The notes under the pieces: model-generated
Told to the model about the DNA's origin: nothing
The model's input: only the letters and a program-made list of their open reading frames with translations
Databases searched by the model: none
Position numbers and translations under genes: made by a program
Assembly (NCBI RefSeq): GCF_033958435.1
Contig: NC_134145.1
Span: 41,195,501-41,259,500, forward strand
Reading direction: 5' to 3'
Source: Carettochelys insculpta
Lineage: Eukaryota; Chordata; Testudines; Carettochelyidae
Length of the DNA stretch: 64,000 bases
Shown here: positions 32,963 through 45,892 of the stretch, piece after piece
Numbering within the stretch: position 1 is the stretch's first letter
Layout: each line of letters opens with the position of its first letter

Positions 32963-35900
32963 GTATTGCATACGTTGTCAGGATGCTGGACTTAAGTACC
33001 AAATATGATAAAGATTCTGCTTTGGAATATTCTGTCTAGGGCTGATCATTTGTGGGCAGTGAATAGCAGCATCCTTTCAATTCCCAGTTTTGTGGCTTTG
33101 GGCCTGTGCAGATGTGTAATTTATCTCATGGCTTCTTCACCACCACCATTCCAATAACCCCAGCTGTACTGGATTCTACAGGTGTTATGATACCCCTGCT
33201 ACACAGCCTGCCAGGCTCCTTTGATGCTGGATTTTTTTATTCATGGTAAGCATGCATGCTTCACAGTGGGGTCCACTCCCTTCTAGCACCCATTGCCTTT
33301 CAAAATAACCTTATTTGCTTTTAAAATGTTCCCTCTTGTCCATGGGACTCTTCCTTTTGGCTGCTTGCACCACAGCTACACAGTTCTGATGCTTAACACC
33401 TTTTTGCAGTACACAGCCATTTGAGCTATGGCTCTGTGTCTGTGGTGCTTAGCAGCCATGCTCTCAAATATCAGTTGGTGCTGCCTGTTATTTTTCAGGT
33501 TCGTTACTAGAAGTCTACTTTTTCCTATAGTCAGTGTTACACTCTGACGACACATTATTAAATCACACCTGCTCTCTGAAATGGGTATATTAGTCCTACT
33601 GGTCCCAAGGAATCATAACCAGGTATCCACTCTGAAGCCTGCCCACAGCTAAAAGACCCTCTTCCAACCAATGTTTCCATCCATGGGTGGAATACATTTT
33701 TATGTGCACTGAGGCATGTGTGAATGTGCATCACCAGAAGAAACAAAATCTAGCTGTGGATATTCTCACAATAAGCTGGGCAGTATTTAAATCTCTCCTG
33801 AGTGGCCCAGCTTACAGGGAACACTGCCCCCAAATTTGGGGAAGAATCCATTGAGCCTTGAAACTCAAATGATTACAGGGGACAATGAAAAATAACAGAA
33901 GGGCAGATGTACAGATGAAAGGGCCAAAAATAAGCAGAAAAATCCAGACACTTCCCTCTGCTACTAGAAGGCATCAGTGGAGACAGTGGACTCTGTCCAG
34001 AGGAACTCTACTTGGATGTGAGCACAGAGGAAGGATCAGAAATAGGTCCCATAGTCACAGAGAACTCCCTCAGCCAATATCCTCTCTCTGGTGTTGCAGA
34101 TGACCACTTTGGCCATCAGTAGGAGGTGGCTGATGAAAAGTTCTTGCAGCTTTATAGGCCCATGGATAGAGTATGTATAAATTAGAAGAAGCGGAAAGAA
34201 ATAAAGCCAAAAACATAATAAGAGATCTAGGAGGAGCCAAAACGGTGCTAAAATCTAGTGTACTCCTTGTAAAAATATGCCCAGGTCCCTCTCACTCTAC
34301 AGAAGGGACAGGCATTAGAGATAGGGGTGAACTATGCCATGTACACCTTATGCTCATGGCTCCATGAAGGAGCCATCAACCAAAAATTTACAGTGGCTCA
34401 TGACCACACCAGTAGCCTTTCATGAGCTCCCTGAAGGTTGCAGCAGCACTAGTTGAAAACAGTTCTTTAGGTCATTGACCTTAGTTACCATGTAATGGGG
34501 CAGGACTTCAGGGTTGCATCCTATGGACCCAGGGATCGACATGGTGCTTGGACACATCACTGTGCAGATTGCACCTGTTGTGGGGCTTCAAGAAGCTGAA
34601 ATAAGCTGCACCCTGTAAACTTCTTTACAAAAATCAATAGCAGATGTAAAATTTCCAGTATACAATACTTCTGGGAATTAAACTGCTATTTCAGGAGATA
34701 CTGATTGCCTAATGTTCTAACATCATTCTGGAAAATATTTATTTCAAGAGCAGTACTTTTAGGAATTGTGTCAAATCACACTGCCATTATAGCTGTGCCA
34801 CAATGACCAGGATGGATAACTCTAGGTGAGTTGGGTAAAATATGAATGGATGAAAACTTTCATCCAAAGCCTAAAATCAAAGCCACTTTCTCAGGTTTAT
34901 GAACTTTTAAAAATATTTCAGGTCCTACCAAAACCCAGGAGTGCTGGGAATCCTGCAGAAAGCTGTTTCTTGTGAAATCTGGGGGATGCTTTCTAGATTT
35001 GCATGGAAAAGCAATGTGTGCATGCTTATCTCAGCTGAACCTTCTGAGGTCTACCTATTGCTTTCCATTAAGATGTACGTTTAGCTAGCTTATTCTACCC
35101 CAAATTCAATGACTGTGATAAACATCTGGGCTGGAAATACCACAATGTTACCAAAGAGATGATCAATTATGTGCTATACTCAGTAATGGTGGCCTGATTC
35201 TCAGTAAGGTTCCTTCTCCCATATTCTGGAAATGAAGTCTTAAGGGAATGAGAAATAGCCTCCTGAGAAGGTCTCCTTTGTGAGGAGCCTTCTGAGTCAG
35301 TAATAAAGGCTCTACATGACCCTGGTTCCACTCCCCAGCAGAGACTGGCTGGGAGCAGGCAGGGGATACGGCTAAACTACACTGCTATTTACTGCTTTCT
35401 AGAGCCCCTATGGGGAATGGGAAAGAGCATCAGCTAGAGCTGCCATTTAGTTCCATATCTTCCCCAGACCACAGGGATGAAAATTTAGCTTCAATGAAGT
35501 TAATGAGAGTTTTTCCTCAATGGAGCCAGGCATTGACCCTCTCAGTACAAAAGGTTAAAGATGCCTTTGCCTCCCTGCGCTCTATCCCTATGCCAACCAC
35601 AAGAACTAAGTAATTGAAAATTGGGGTCTGAGAATTTGACTGTAAAACTTAGTTGTAAATGAAAGTTTGCTGAGACAACTGGAGACTGAAAACAACCTGA
35701 AGTTTCCATAAAAATCTTTAAAGCAGAGGTGTTTCTTGCTAACAGGTGAAGGGGAATAATCTATAGGTGAAATATTTTAGCGAAGGAGGGCACACCTCAA
35801 TATATCTGAGATTTTTTTCATCTCCTCTATGGGTTTGCAAAACCTCTTCAAGTTTATAAATGGTTTTCCCACCCCAGAACATGAATCCATTTTTCTATTA

Positions 35901-37108
35901 CAAAGGTGACTCCATTTTAAAAAAATGTTTCTCTGTCTAAAGAAGAGCCAGTGCTTTGTACTAGTGATAAAAGTATCCCTCACATGGCAAGGAAAACATA
36001 AATGGATGCCCTCTAAAATAGAATTCATATGAAAAAAATCATACAAACTTTATACAGGAGATCTGTTCACTTTCTGATGTATTTATAGTCTTTCTGAACC
36101 AGATCCCCAGGGGATGGGAATTAAAGATTTCCATTGGTTTCCACAAAACTCTGCTGATTTACTCCAGCACAGGATCTGGCCTTCTGCTTTGTTTTTCCCC
36201 CTCTATTCCTCTTATTCTGGTTTCATTAAGAAAATGGTGAACCCAATAAGGTCATAGATGAATTTTCAAAACCTATAATATGAAGTCAAAATTAAGCAAA
36301 ATAATTGTATCCATATAAACCCACAGAAAATTTTGATCAATGCAGCCAGAATATGCTTTTATCATTCTTTTAAAAAATAGGTAATTAATTCATAATTTGA
36401 GCATCTTTGCCTATTAAAGTTACTCAGTAGTAAAACATCTTGCTGTATGTAATAAAACATAGCATCAACTATTCAGTTCTTCAGAATATTATTCAGATAC
36501 TGTACTGGAAAAGTAGAAGAAAAATGAATAACGGAACAGATTTCACTCTCCTTTGAACACCTATCACCTGGACCATACACCCCTACAAAGGGAAGCCAGC
36601 TTCAAAGTACAGTGCTCATTTGCAAAATGTACATAGTCTACAGCAAACTTCAGACAAACCTCTCTAGGGGATATTTCTGTGTTTATACGTATTCAGGTGA
36701 ATATCTAAATCAGAAGAGTAGAACCTTACACGTAACACAAAGACAGTGAGAGGAATGGACGCTTTTAAGCACCATATTAACAATTACTGAAAGAATTTTG
36801 CAGAAATAGAGAACTCTATCACGGCATTTTAACTATATCAATTTAATAAAAACCAAAATTTCATCACTTTAGGTTTATTAAGGGAGCTAGTTTTAAATCC
36901 TGTTACCATGTTTAAAGAATCAAATGAACTTGAGATAAGAGGGACTCTTCTTTTGGGAAATGTAATCAGTTATCTCACTTCAAGATAAAGTTATATAGTT
37001 CTGGAAATACACATTAATTATATAACAGTTTATAGTGGTTGTATGCTGGGTCAGCTTTGCAAGCTCATTTTAGCGTTTGCTAAGGAGAAACAGAGGAAAC
37101 ATTGCCTC
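32963..37108. other. AT-rich stretch without recognised genes
   Basis: The first part may contain more of the Gypsy relic on the minus strand, but nothing further could be aligned by eye. From 34600 to 37100 the sequence is A/T-rich and lacks recognisable families. Confidence 0.45.
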
Positions 37109-37111
37109 TTT

Positions 37112-37480
37112 AGCTATGTCTACACTAACATTCCTGTTTTGAAAAAGGCATGTAAATTAGGAAAATCAAAAATGTAAATGAGGTGCAGATTTACATATCT
37201 GGCATCTCATTTGCATATCCTTCTTTCAGAAGATCTGCTTTTGAAAGAAGAAAATCAGTGTAGATGCACCTTTTTTGAAATAAACCCTGTTCCTTTAAAA
37301 AGGGGGGTTATTTCTGAAAGAGCTGCATCCACACTGTTTTAATTCTTTCAAAAGAAGCTCCATTGAACGAAGAATACGCAAATGAGGTGCCAGATAGGTA
37401 AATCTGTGTGTCATTTGCTTTTTTGATTTTCCTCATTTGCCTGCCTATTTTCAAAGAATAATGCTAGTGTAGACTTAGCT
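37112..37480. mobile_element. Harbinger-type MITE, ~369 bp
   Basis: Ends AGCTATGTCTACACTA and TAGTGTAGACTTAGCT; long imperfect hairpin with TTCTTTCAAAAG-type arms and paired ATTTGC words. Same family as the CR1-split copy at 15816. Target duplication not clear. Confidence 0.75.
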
Positions 37481-37503
37481 ATAGACATATGAACTGTCAT
37501 TTG

Positions 37504-37945
37504 GGCTATGTCTGCACTAGCCCCTTCCTTTCAGAAGGGGCATGGTAATGAGTGAGTTGGGAAGATGCTAACGAGGCACTGCCATGAATATGCAGTGCCT
37601 CATTAGCCTAATGGCAGCTGTACACGATTCGAAAGTGCTCCTTTAGAATCATGAACTGCTCGTGTAGTCGGGGGCCTTTCAAAAGGACCCGCCCCCCCGG
37701 ACTTTGGAAGCCCCTTCTTCCTAAAACCAAATAGGAAGAAGGGGCTTTTGAAGTCTGGGGATCCCTTTCAAAAGGCCCCCATCTACCCAGCGGTACGTGA
37801 TTCAAAAGTTGTTCTTTCAAAGCACGCACAGCTGTCATTATGCTAATGAGTTACTGCATATTCATGTCAACGCCTCATTCGCATCTTCCCAACTTGCTCA
37901 TTACCATGCCCCTTCCGAAAGGAAGGGGCTAGTGTAGCCCCAGCC
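37504..37945. mobile_element. Harbinger-type MITE, 442 bp
   Basis: Ends GGCTATGTCTGCACTAGCC and GGCTAGTGTAGCCCCAGCC with the duplication TTG at 37501-37503 and 37946-37948. The whole element is an imperfect hairpin centred near 37730 with GGAAGAAGGGGC facing GCCCCTTCTTCC. Confidence 0.83.
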
Positions 37946-38096
37946 TTGATGTTGTTTTCCTACCAATAAAAGGTAAGGAAAAAGTGATCTAAATGAATAA
38001 CAAATGAAGGATTTATTTTCTTTTGAGGCGTGTGAGCTTTTACATAGTGGAGAATATATGATGTGTCAATGTAGCATAGTTTTTATTCAGTAAATA

Positions 38097-38406
38097 GTTA
38101 AATTTTGGGTCTATAGTTATTTTGCGAGACTCTGGCTTGGTGACTGCTGAGATACTGGGGCTAGGCCTTGAGCTGAAGCCACTATGCTCTGGAATCACAG
38201 GGTTTTGCACAGTGTACAGGTGGTGCCGGTTGCTCCTGCCAGCCACCTGTACACTGTGCACTGCCAGCTGATTGTTTTCTGGATTGATTTTTCCCCACAG
38301 ATGTGATTCCAGAACATAGTGGCTTCAGCTCAAGGCCTAGCTCCAGTATCTCAGCACTCACCAAGCCAGAGTCTCGCAAAATAACTATAGACCCAAACTT
38401 TAACTC
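38097..38406. repeat. Inverted repeat with ~109-bp arms and a nested hairpin
   Basis: The arms at about 38097-38205 and 38298-38406 are inverted copies: GGGTCTATAGTTATTTTGCGAG on the left and CTCGCAAAATAACTATAGACCC on the right. Inside, GCACAGTGTACAGGTGG faces CCACCTGTACACTGTGC (38207-38259). One arm resembles 43128-43230, so the arm is itself an interspersed repeat. Confidence 0.75.
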
Positions 38407-39499
38407 TATCTTTGAATATTGGGGAAGGAGGGAGGGGCGGAAGGAGAGCACACACAGGGGAAACTTAGACAAACCCATCTTATAGCTGTAGGACCAAAAG
38501 GCTCCCAGCCAGCTAATTCAACCACTTTGCTTCCCTACTTCTACTTCAAAATGCTCAGATGTGGGGGAGCCCTAGGCAATCCATATGTCTCACAGCGCTG
38601 ATGACTGACCTGTACCCCCTACAATAGCTTCAAGCATTGGTGAGACCCCACAATTCTTACACTGGGTAATACCATAAATTGTGACTTTACAACAACATGT
38701 TTACAATAGAAAAAACCTTGCTCCCCCTGCTACCCATCAGACTTTGTTTACTAGGTATTACTTATGCACACCTTTGTATTTTAACGCAAATGATCTCTAA
38801 AGGGGAAAGAGAGTATATATCTACTCTTCACTGTTTTTAAATGATTTATTTTAAATAAGATCAATTCCTTTTCTCTCACTCTTTCTCCTCCCACACACAT
38901 GAATAGTGAAATATAATAGGGCTCCTGATATAGCCTTGGGTGGAGAACCCCAGGCGCATGGTCCTGATTCAGACCATGGCTTGTCTGGATCCAGATCCCA
39001 AGGCTCAGCGCTCCCCTCCATAGCATTTGGCCTGTAGCAGGGTGGAAGGTTTGGAGCTCTGAGTCTTGCGGTATGGGTCAGGCAAGCCAGGGCTAGATCT
39101 AGACTGTGGACTCTGCCGGGGGCTGGGAAGAGCAGGAAGCACAACAAGGGTAAGGGGAGCAGCCAAGGCCTCATCATTAATGCCTGGAGAGTTTATACCA
39201 CTGCTCTGATTGGCTGGAATTCTGGGAGTGCCTGGGAGCAGAGGGAGGTTAGCACAGAGTCATGTCTGTAGGTGAGCAGGAAAGTGCACCTCCATCAGTC
39301 AGACCCTGCTCCCTTCAACCGCTTCTGCACCCACTCCCATCCAGACCCCCTACTCGCACCCTCTTCCTGCACCATCCCTCCCACCCTGACTCCCCACCCA
39401 CACCCTGCTCCTGCACCCTCCCTCTCAGGTCCTCACCTCACAACCCAGACCCCACACCTGCACCCTGATCTCTCCTATCCCCACCATGCCCAAATACTA
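38407..39499. other. Stretch without recognised genes
   Basis: Contains a C-rich low-complexity patch (39300-39480, CACCCTGCTCCTGCACC-like words). No gene is recognised. Confidence 0.45.
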
Positions 39500-39502
39500 G
39501 TA

Positions 39503-39875
39503 GGCTACGTCTACACTAGCCATATTCAGCACCTCATTAGCATGCGGGTGGCTGTGGCACTTCAAACTTGCTGCGGCTCACTGCCGCATGGCTCCTCCAG
39601 ATGAGGGTCCTTTTTGAAAGGACCCCACCAACTTCGAAATCCCCTTATTCCTATCAGGAGATAGGAATAAGGGGATTTTGAAGTTCCCGGAGTCCTTTTG
39701 AAAAGGATCCCCATGTGGATGAGCTGTGTGGCAGCAAGCCACAGCAATTTCAAAGTGCCACAGCTGCCCGCATGCTAATGAGGCACTGCATATATATTTC
39801 AGCCCTTCATTAGTAATCTTCGAAATGGCCATTTGCATGGCCATTTCGAAGTTTTGGGCTACTGTAGACATGGCT
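39503..39875. mobile_element. Harbinger-type MITE, 373 bp
   Basis: GGCTACGTCTACACTAGCC to GTAGACATGGCT, with target duplication GTA (39500-39502 and 39876-39878). Central hairpin CCTTATTCCTATC / GATAGGAATAAGG near 39660. Same family as 8575 and 25639. Confidence 0.82.
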
Positions 39876-39878
39876 GTA

Positions 39879-41051
39879 ATGTCAGTTTAGAATTTAAGTT
39901 GACAGACTCCATTAGTGCTGTCCATTGCACTTTGGATCTTCCTTTGCATACTCATTCCCATGTCAATATAAAGGTACACATGTACATACATACACACACA
40001 TTTCTAGATATGTACCCATCACTGAAGTCAATGGACTTTCATCATGATTTCATTGACATGAGTAATTTGGCCCACACAATTTATTTTCCTCATAGGTACA
40101 AAAATACAGTTTGATCCCATGACAAAAGGGCACAAGGACACTAGTATTTGGTCTGAAATGATTTTTGTTCTCCTAAATGCAGTGCACTTGTTTGTGCTGC
40201 TACTTGCTAGTGCTGAGTACTGGCACCTTGGCAGCCCCAGACACGGGATTGGTGGTGAGCTGGATGAATACTGGCTCCTCTTTTTTTTTGCAAAAAAATC
40301 AGTGCCTAAAAGTATCAGAGAAACAGAGTAGAAGAAAAGGAGGAGCTTTCAATGTGCCCTTACTAATGGGCCATCTCCAGAAAAAGTGTATGAGACAAAA
40401 GGGGAAAAAAAAGGTCAGAAATGGGAAGTCCTGAAAGAGCACAGATATTAGAAGCTGAAGTAAGAGGAAAGCAAGTATTTGCCTTGCAAACATACTTATT
40501 TGATCTGACAGAACTAATCAAAGAAAAAAAAGAAAACTCACATGGACTTTTATTCTTCTGCCTCAGAAACCCCTACTCCATCACACACAAAACACTTTTA
40601 AATGCACTGTCTTCCTTTATATGTGCTCAGTGTAAAAGAGGGAAAGTGAAGGTCACCTCTACATTAAAACAAAAATGAAGCAGCATGTTCTAATGCTTTT
40701 GGGAAGGTTTTAGTTTGTTTCATCTGCACAGCAGCAAATCAGATCAGTCAAAAAAGGAACAGGGAAAAAATGATTCTGTGCGGAACAATGTCCATGCTAT
40801 AAAGAGAGACACAGTCATGAAGAAAAAAGGTAAAATTACAAATTAAAGTAGTGGATGAAGACACAGTGAAGGATCATTTCCTTGCAGACTCTAATTATAT
40901 TTGAAATTATCAGAGTTCAGGAGAAAAATAAGAAATCCAGTCATAATTTAGTGATAGGAAGAGAGTGATTCTCATTCAGGGAGAACTGTAGTCATCTTGA
41001 ATGCTGATGGGCTTTTCATAATTCTCTCTCACTCAGGCAAGCTGAGAGCCT
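39879..41051. other. Stretch without recognised genes
   Basis: A/T-rich, short chance frames only. Confidence 0.45.
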
Positions 41052-42096
41052 TGCTGGGCCACTGGGCAAGGTGTGGGTGGTGCTGTGTTCCCAAAAGAGG
41101 TGGGGCCTTGTTAGCCGATGGCCAAGGATGTTTGGTGAGGTGCCAGCTATGCCCGTTTTATACCATCCGTGACTTTAACCGCTAGGACGCACTGTCCCTT
41201 CGCAGCGGGCAGCCCGGGCTAGGCTGACGGATGCCCCAAGGTCCTAAACACCCGTGACTTTAACTGCTAGAGCTCAGAGCCCCTTCGCAGTGGGCAGTCA
41301 GGATTGACTGACAGGCGCCCCAAGAGTTTGTCCCGTGGAGGCGGCACAACTCAACGCTAGGCTCTTAGTACTCTCACCTAATGGCCAGGCTTTATAGCCA
41401 AAATGGCTGAGGTTCTTTAATTGTGTTGGCTGCTTTACAGTAAACCAGAGAAACAAGTCAGGCTTATGCACAAACGGTTACCCAAAATTTATTAAACTAG
41501 ATTTTAATCACGTGGTTACAAAATTGCTAGTGCCTACTTATTTAAATGTATAGATGTTACACACACAAACAAGTTACAAAGCTGAAGCAACGATCCCAAA
41601 GAAAGAAAAACACAGTATAGAGCTCTATTTCAAAATATGTGTACACTAAAGACAGGAGATCAGGTGTGGGTGCTTCTTACCCTCCTTGCATCGCTCGATT
41701 CCAGCAGTGCCAAGCCAGGATCGGTCACTCAATTCCGCGGAAAGACGAATAAGGGACAAGGCTTAGGGACCCTTTTAGCTGCAGAAGCCTTGGGAGGCTG
41801 TCACTTATCTGACCAGCAGATAGATAGTGAAAAGCACTCAAAAATCATGGTGCTGTAGGTCCCATACTTATACCTCTGTACTCCTTTATTCTCTTTCTCC
41901 TTTCTTATGCCAAATTGGGGCTGGTCTGTCTGGGCGACGCCAGCTCTCGCAAGAGTAGTTTACACTTGCAAGGGAGAGAAACAATAAGTTTCGACTACTG
42001 GACATTCCTTTTATTAGGGTAAATATTTTCCCACCTAGGATGTTGGGGTGTGTGCATCACACTATTTAGTAGGGGCTAAGAGCCATGTCTGTCACA
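41052..42096 (-). mobile_element. LTR-like repeat, inverted orientation (tentative)
   Basis: Read on the minus strand it would begin TGTGACAGACATGG and contain AATAAA (41485-41492 region), followed by two tandem ~78-bp units toward its 3' end. The outer limits and a GCCT/GCTT flanking pair are weak. It could be a solo LTR or another repeat. Confidence 0.35.
41167..41324. repeat. Tandem duplication of a ~78-bp unit
   Basis: GTGACTTTAACCGCTAG ... CCCTTCGCAGCGGGCAG ... GATGCCCCAAG occurs twice in a row with moderate divergence. Confidence 0.75.
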
Positions 42097-43127
42097 GCTT
42101 CTCTGTCTGCTGTGAGCCTAATCGTTGTATATGTTCCCAGAGGCACATTGTAGCAGCACACCTGTGCTTCTCACAGCTTCAAAGGCTGTGCTGGAATTTA
42201 TGTTAAGTGCCCTGTTGTTTTGGCTCCCTTGTGTTCCCAGCAATGCTGGTCTGAGAGGGGGCTGGCTGTCTGGCTACAGGCCTCCAACAGAAGTCGAGCG
42301 GGGGGGGCGAGGGCAGCTGGTCCTCTGCATAGACTGCAGTGTGCTGCCCTCTCCTTGCACTTTCTGGTACGTACTGCCTGGGGCTCTGTGGCATGCTGTG
42401 TGGGGTTCTGGCAGCATCTTACAGGGTCCAGGGCTCCAGCTGCCACTTAAGCCTCAGTAGCGCCATTAGAAGTTGGGAGCCCTGGGCCCCTTCGAATCAC
42501 TCGGCCCTGGGGCACTTGCCCTTCCCCACCCCTCATTGACAGACCTGTGCTCACTCTATCTTTCCCACTCTGTCTAAAGCACAAATATGGCTATTACTCT
42601 GCAAAAGTGGAGAGCTGTAAAATCCAGTGCACCCACAAGACCTTTATGTGTGCCTCTGCTGATATGTATAGGACATACCATATGTAAGGAATGTGGAAGC
42701 AAGAGCTCATTTCTGCTGATGGAATCTGAGGATTGTGTTCTTTACAGATCATTTATATGGAAATGGGAAGAGTTGAGGAGTGCGTCTATGCAAATAGTTG
42801 CTTTGTTTGCAAGACCTGTTGGGTAGCAGATGAAGCAGTGGTGTTTCACCTATTGTATACAACTTATTGTAAAGTCACAAATTAGGTTATCCTGTGTAGG
42901 AATTGTGGAATATCACAGATGCTTGAAATTGTTGTGTGGATACAGGACAATTATCATCACTGCATAAGATCTGGATCACACATGGGTCCCCTCAGCAAAA
43001 CATTGTGGAGTAGAAGGAGGTGCTGGCTGAACCAGATGGGAGCCTTCTGGCTCTGCAGCCATAAGTCTGGTTTGATTAGTCCTTCCCCCCCAGCCCACCG
43101 CACCTGTTCAAAGACAAAACTAAAGCC
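42097..43127. other. Stretch without recognised genes
   Basis: No convincing frame or repeat family. Confidence 0.4.
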
Positions 43128-43290
43128 CAGATCAATGCTTGGGTCTGTAGTTACTCTGTGAGAATCCACCCTGGTGGATACTGAGATTCTTGTGGCTAGG
43201 CCTGGAGCTGAAGCCACTGAGAGCTGAAATCACTGGCAGCTGAAGTCCCTGAGAGCTGAAATCACAGGGTTGTGCCTAGTGCCAGCCCAT
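43128..43290. repeat. Repeat related to the arms at 38097-38406
   Basis: GGGTCTGTAGTTACT, GCTAGGCCTGGAGCTGAAGCCACT and AATCACAGGGTT match the left arm at 38104-38210. A short internal duplication of GAGAGCTGAAATCAC is present. Confidence 0.55.
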
Positions 43291-43295
43291 AAAGC

Positions 43296-43490
43296 AGCAG
43301 TTGAGTAGCCAGCAGAAGCAGCTGGCAGGGGAGGCTGGCAGAGAGCAGCAGGCAAGCGGCTGGTAGAGAGTAACTGGTGGAGAGCAGCCAGCAAGGATGG
43401 ACGCTGGGAAGGGAAGCATGTAGCCAGCAAGGAGTGGATGGTGGAAGCACCAGGCAAGCAGCCAGTGAGGCAGTAGGCATGTGGCAGCAG
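43296..43490. repeat. Degenerate AGCAGC/CAGCAAG-rich tandem array
   Basis: Irregular ~20-25-bp units built around GCCAGCAAG, GAGCAGC and GGCAAGC words. Confidence 0.55.
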
Positions 43491-45292
43491 GTGATCCTGT
43501 CCCTGTGTGGTAATAAACTCCATGCTGATGTACCCAGGAGTTCTGGGTCTGTATGGATCAGACCGCCTTGTGAAGGGACAGTTGAGGAGGAGGTACATTC
43601 TGTAAATGGTGGCAGGGGTGCGGTGAATAAAGAGTTCTAAGCAAGGGTCTCAGCTCAGCGACTCCAGGGAGAGTGCCTTGCTTAATGGGGTTTTCCTTTC
43701 CTTTGTTAGGGAATACTGCTTCTGTCATTGTATAAACTTATGTTAAGAGACTGTCGTTAAACAAGCTGTTTCTATCTCAGACTCTGTGCTTGTGAGAGAG
43801 GAAGAATTGCTTTTACAGGCACCCAGCAGGTAGGGTGAGATTGTCCCAGGCTACCGGGTAAGGGCTCAAGCCATTTTGGTTGCATTATTGACGGAATCCC
43901 CAAGGAACCGAACCTGCCCCCTCTTGCAGTCACATGCCATTAATAAATGGGTTATACATATGTTATAGGAGGGGAATCTTTTCAAGAGAAAATCCACAGG
44001 AAAAATTAGAAATCACAGACCAGATCCCTTGGTCCAAAGGAACTACACAGAAGAATGATGAAAAGGAAGCTTGTAAAGGTGTGGGATGTATGTCTACATT
44101 GCAGCTGGGAACAACTTCCACACTCTGTGGGACAGACTCATAATATGCTGGGGAGGTGCACTCTACCCCACTGAATACAAATGTGTAGCTGTCGTGGCAC
44201 CAGCCAAGGCTCAGGCTAGCCACCCAAGCCCCTGGCTCCATCTTGGATGTCTGGCCCAAGCCCCAGCTACTGCTGCAATATTGACACAACTATCGGTCAT
44301 ACGTTAGAGTGAGTCCTGCTAACACACGTCAGCCCAGGGTGGGAGACTCACTCCCTGCTGCAGTATACCCTTCCTGTGCACATCTTTACTCCTTGATTCT
44401 GTTGTTATTTTGAGCACAGCCACTCACCATATGCCAGGTTTGAGCAGTCGAAGACCAGCGTGGAATAGGGGTGCACTCTTTCCCCGGTTACATCAGAAGT
44501 GGATGGGGGAGGAGCAAAGGAGGCTCTAATCTGCTCCACTTCACAAGAAGACCACCTGGATGCTGGGATGACTCTTTTATGGCCACTACAGGATCAGATG
44601 TTGCCACCAATATATGTAAAAAGGCTTCAGATTTCTAACCTGTGCATTCATGTATTTTGCAGCAACATTAACTAATGTTACTTGGCACATTAGACATACA
44701 ACTTGATTTAGAAAACTGTTTTCCAAGGTATTGCCATCAATTATTCATAAGTAGGACCAATATTCTTAGAGTAAAATCTAATATAACAAATTTCAATCAT
44801 CAAATTAAGCTTTGTACAGTACCACTGAATTTCTACTCAACTTCCACATACTCATTCAAATTCAAGGAAAGAAAGTTTCCTCTCCTCAGCCCCGGTAATT
44901 ATTCAGGCTAACGCCACTCTAACAAAACAGTATAAGCACAGTGATACCCTTTTCTCCTGCCTATCTCATCTCCTTCCCTAAGAGATACAATAACATGGGT
45001 ACATGTATTGAAGATGCAAATAGTGATGACATCAACATGTCCCAAGAGGAGATCTAAGTAGGTGATCAGATTTTTTTTAAAAACTTTTTATACCTGAAAT
45101 ATTTCACTTCCAAAAAATATGAACTAAACTTGTGAGGCCCCATCCTCCACATTCCAAAACAGAATTTACATCACTTTTCATTCCTAAAACCTGGCTATTA
45201 AATATAAAAATCTTTCTCCAAAACTGGCCAGATGCTGCATTCTGTCTCAGTGGCAAGATTTGGACTCTAGAGTAACTCCATGAGATTAGTAA
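43491..45292. other. Stretch without recognised genes
   Basis: The first 440 bases contain two AATAAA words (43510, 43625) and could be LTR-derived. The rest is A/T-rich without recognised families. Confidence 0.4.
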
Positions 45293-45764
45293 CAGAGAGT
45301 AAGCCGTGCTAGTCTATACACTATCAAAACAAAAAGCAGTCAAGTAGCACTTTAAAGACTAGCAAAATAGTTTATTAGGTGAGCTTTCGTGGGACAGACT
45401 CACTTCTTCAGACCATAGCCAGACCAGAACAGACTCAATATTTAAGACACAGAGAACCAAAAACAGTAATCAAGGAGGACAAATCAGAAAAAGATAATCA
45501 AGGTGAGCAAATCAGAGAGTGGAGGGGTGGGGGGGAAGATCAAGAATTAGATTGAGCCAAGTATGCAGACGAGCCCCTATAGTGACTCAGAAAGTTCCCA
45601 TCACGATTTAAACCAGGTGTTAATGTGCCGAATTTGAATATAAAAGTCAGCTCGTCCACTTCTCTTTCTAAAACGGAGTGATAATTCCTCTTCAGTAACA
45701 CACATACCTTTAGGTCATTGACAGAATGCCCCATTCCATTAAAATGTTGACTAACTGGTTTGAG
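45293..45764 (-). mobile_element. Penelope-like 3' fragment with endonuclease tail
   Basis: The terminal repeat (45296-45415, AACAGAGAG, AGCAGTCAAGTAGCACTTTAAAGAC, GTGGGACAGACTC) is followed by the C-terminal 60 codons of the GIY-YIG protein on the minus strand (GHSVNDLKVCVLLKRNYHS ... LTPGLNRDGNFLSHYRG). These align with the copy at 17084. Everything upstream of this point is truncated. Confidence 0.82.
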
Positions 45765-45892
45765 ACCACTGTCAATGAGATCAGAATTTGGGTTTTGTCA
45801 TTTGTCAGTAATATAAGCATATAACGTAACCCTATATTTCAGGAACTCATACAGCCTATTACCATCAGGATATCATGAGTCACCTTCTATAT

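Noticed and set aside
39262..39604. Plus-strand frames around 39300 as exons
   Set aside because: Pro/Ser/His-rich products of a C-rich low-complexity tract that then runs into a MITE.
41052..42096. A confident endogenous retrovirus call
   Set aside because: No coding remains, no convincing duplication and uncertain ends, so it is kept only as a tentative LTR-like repeat.
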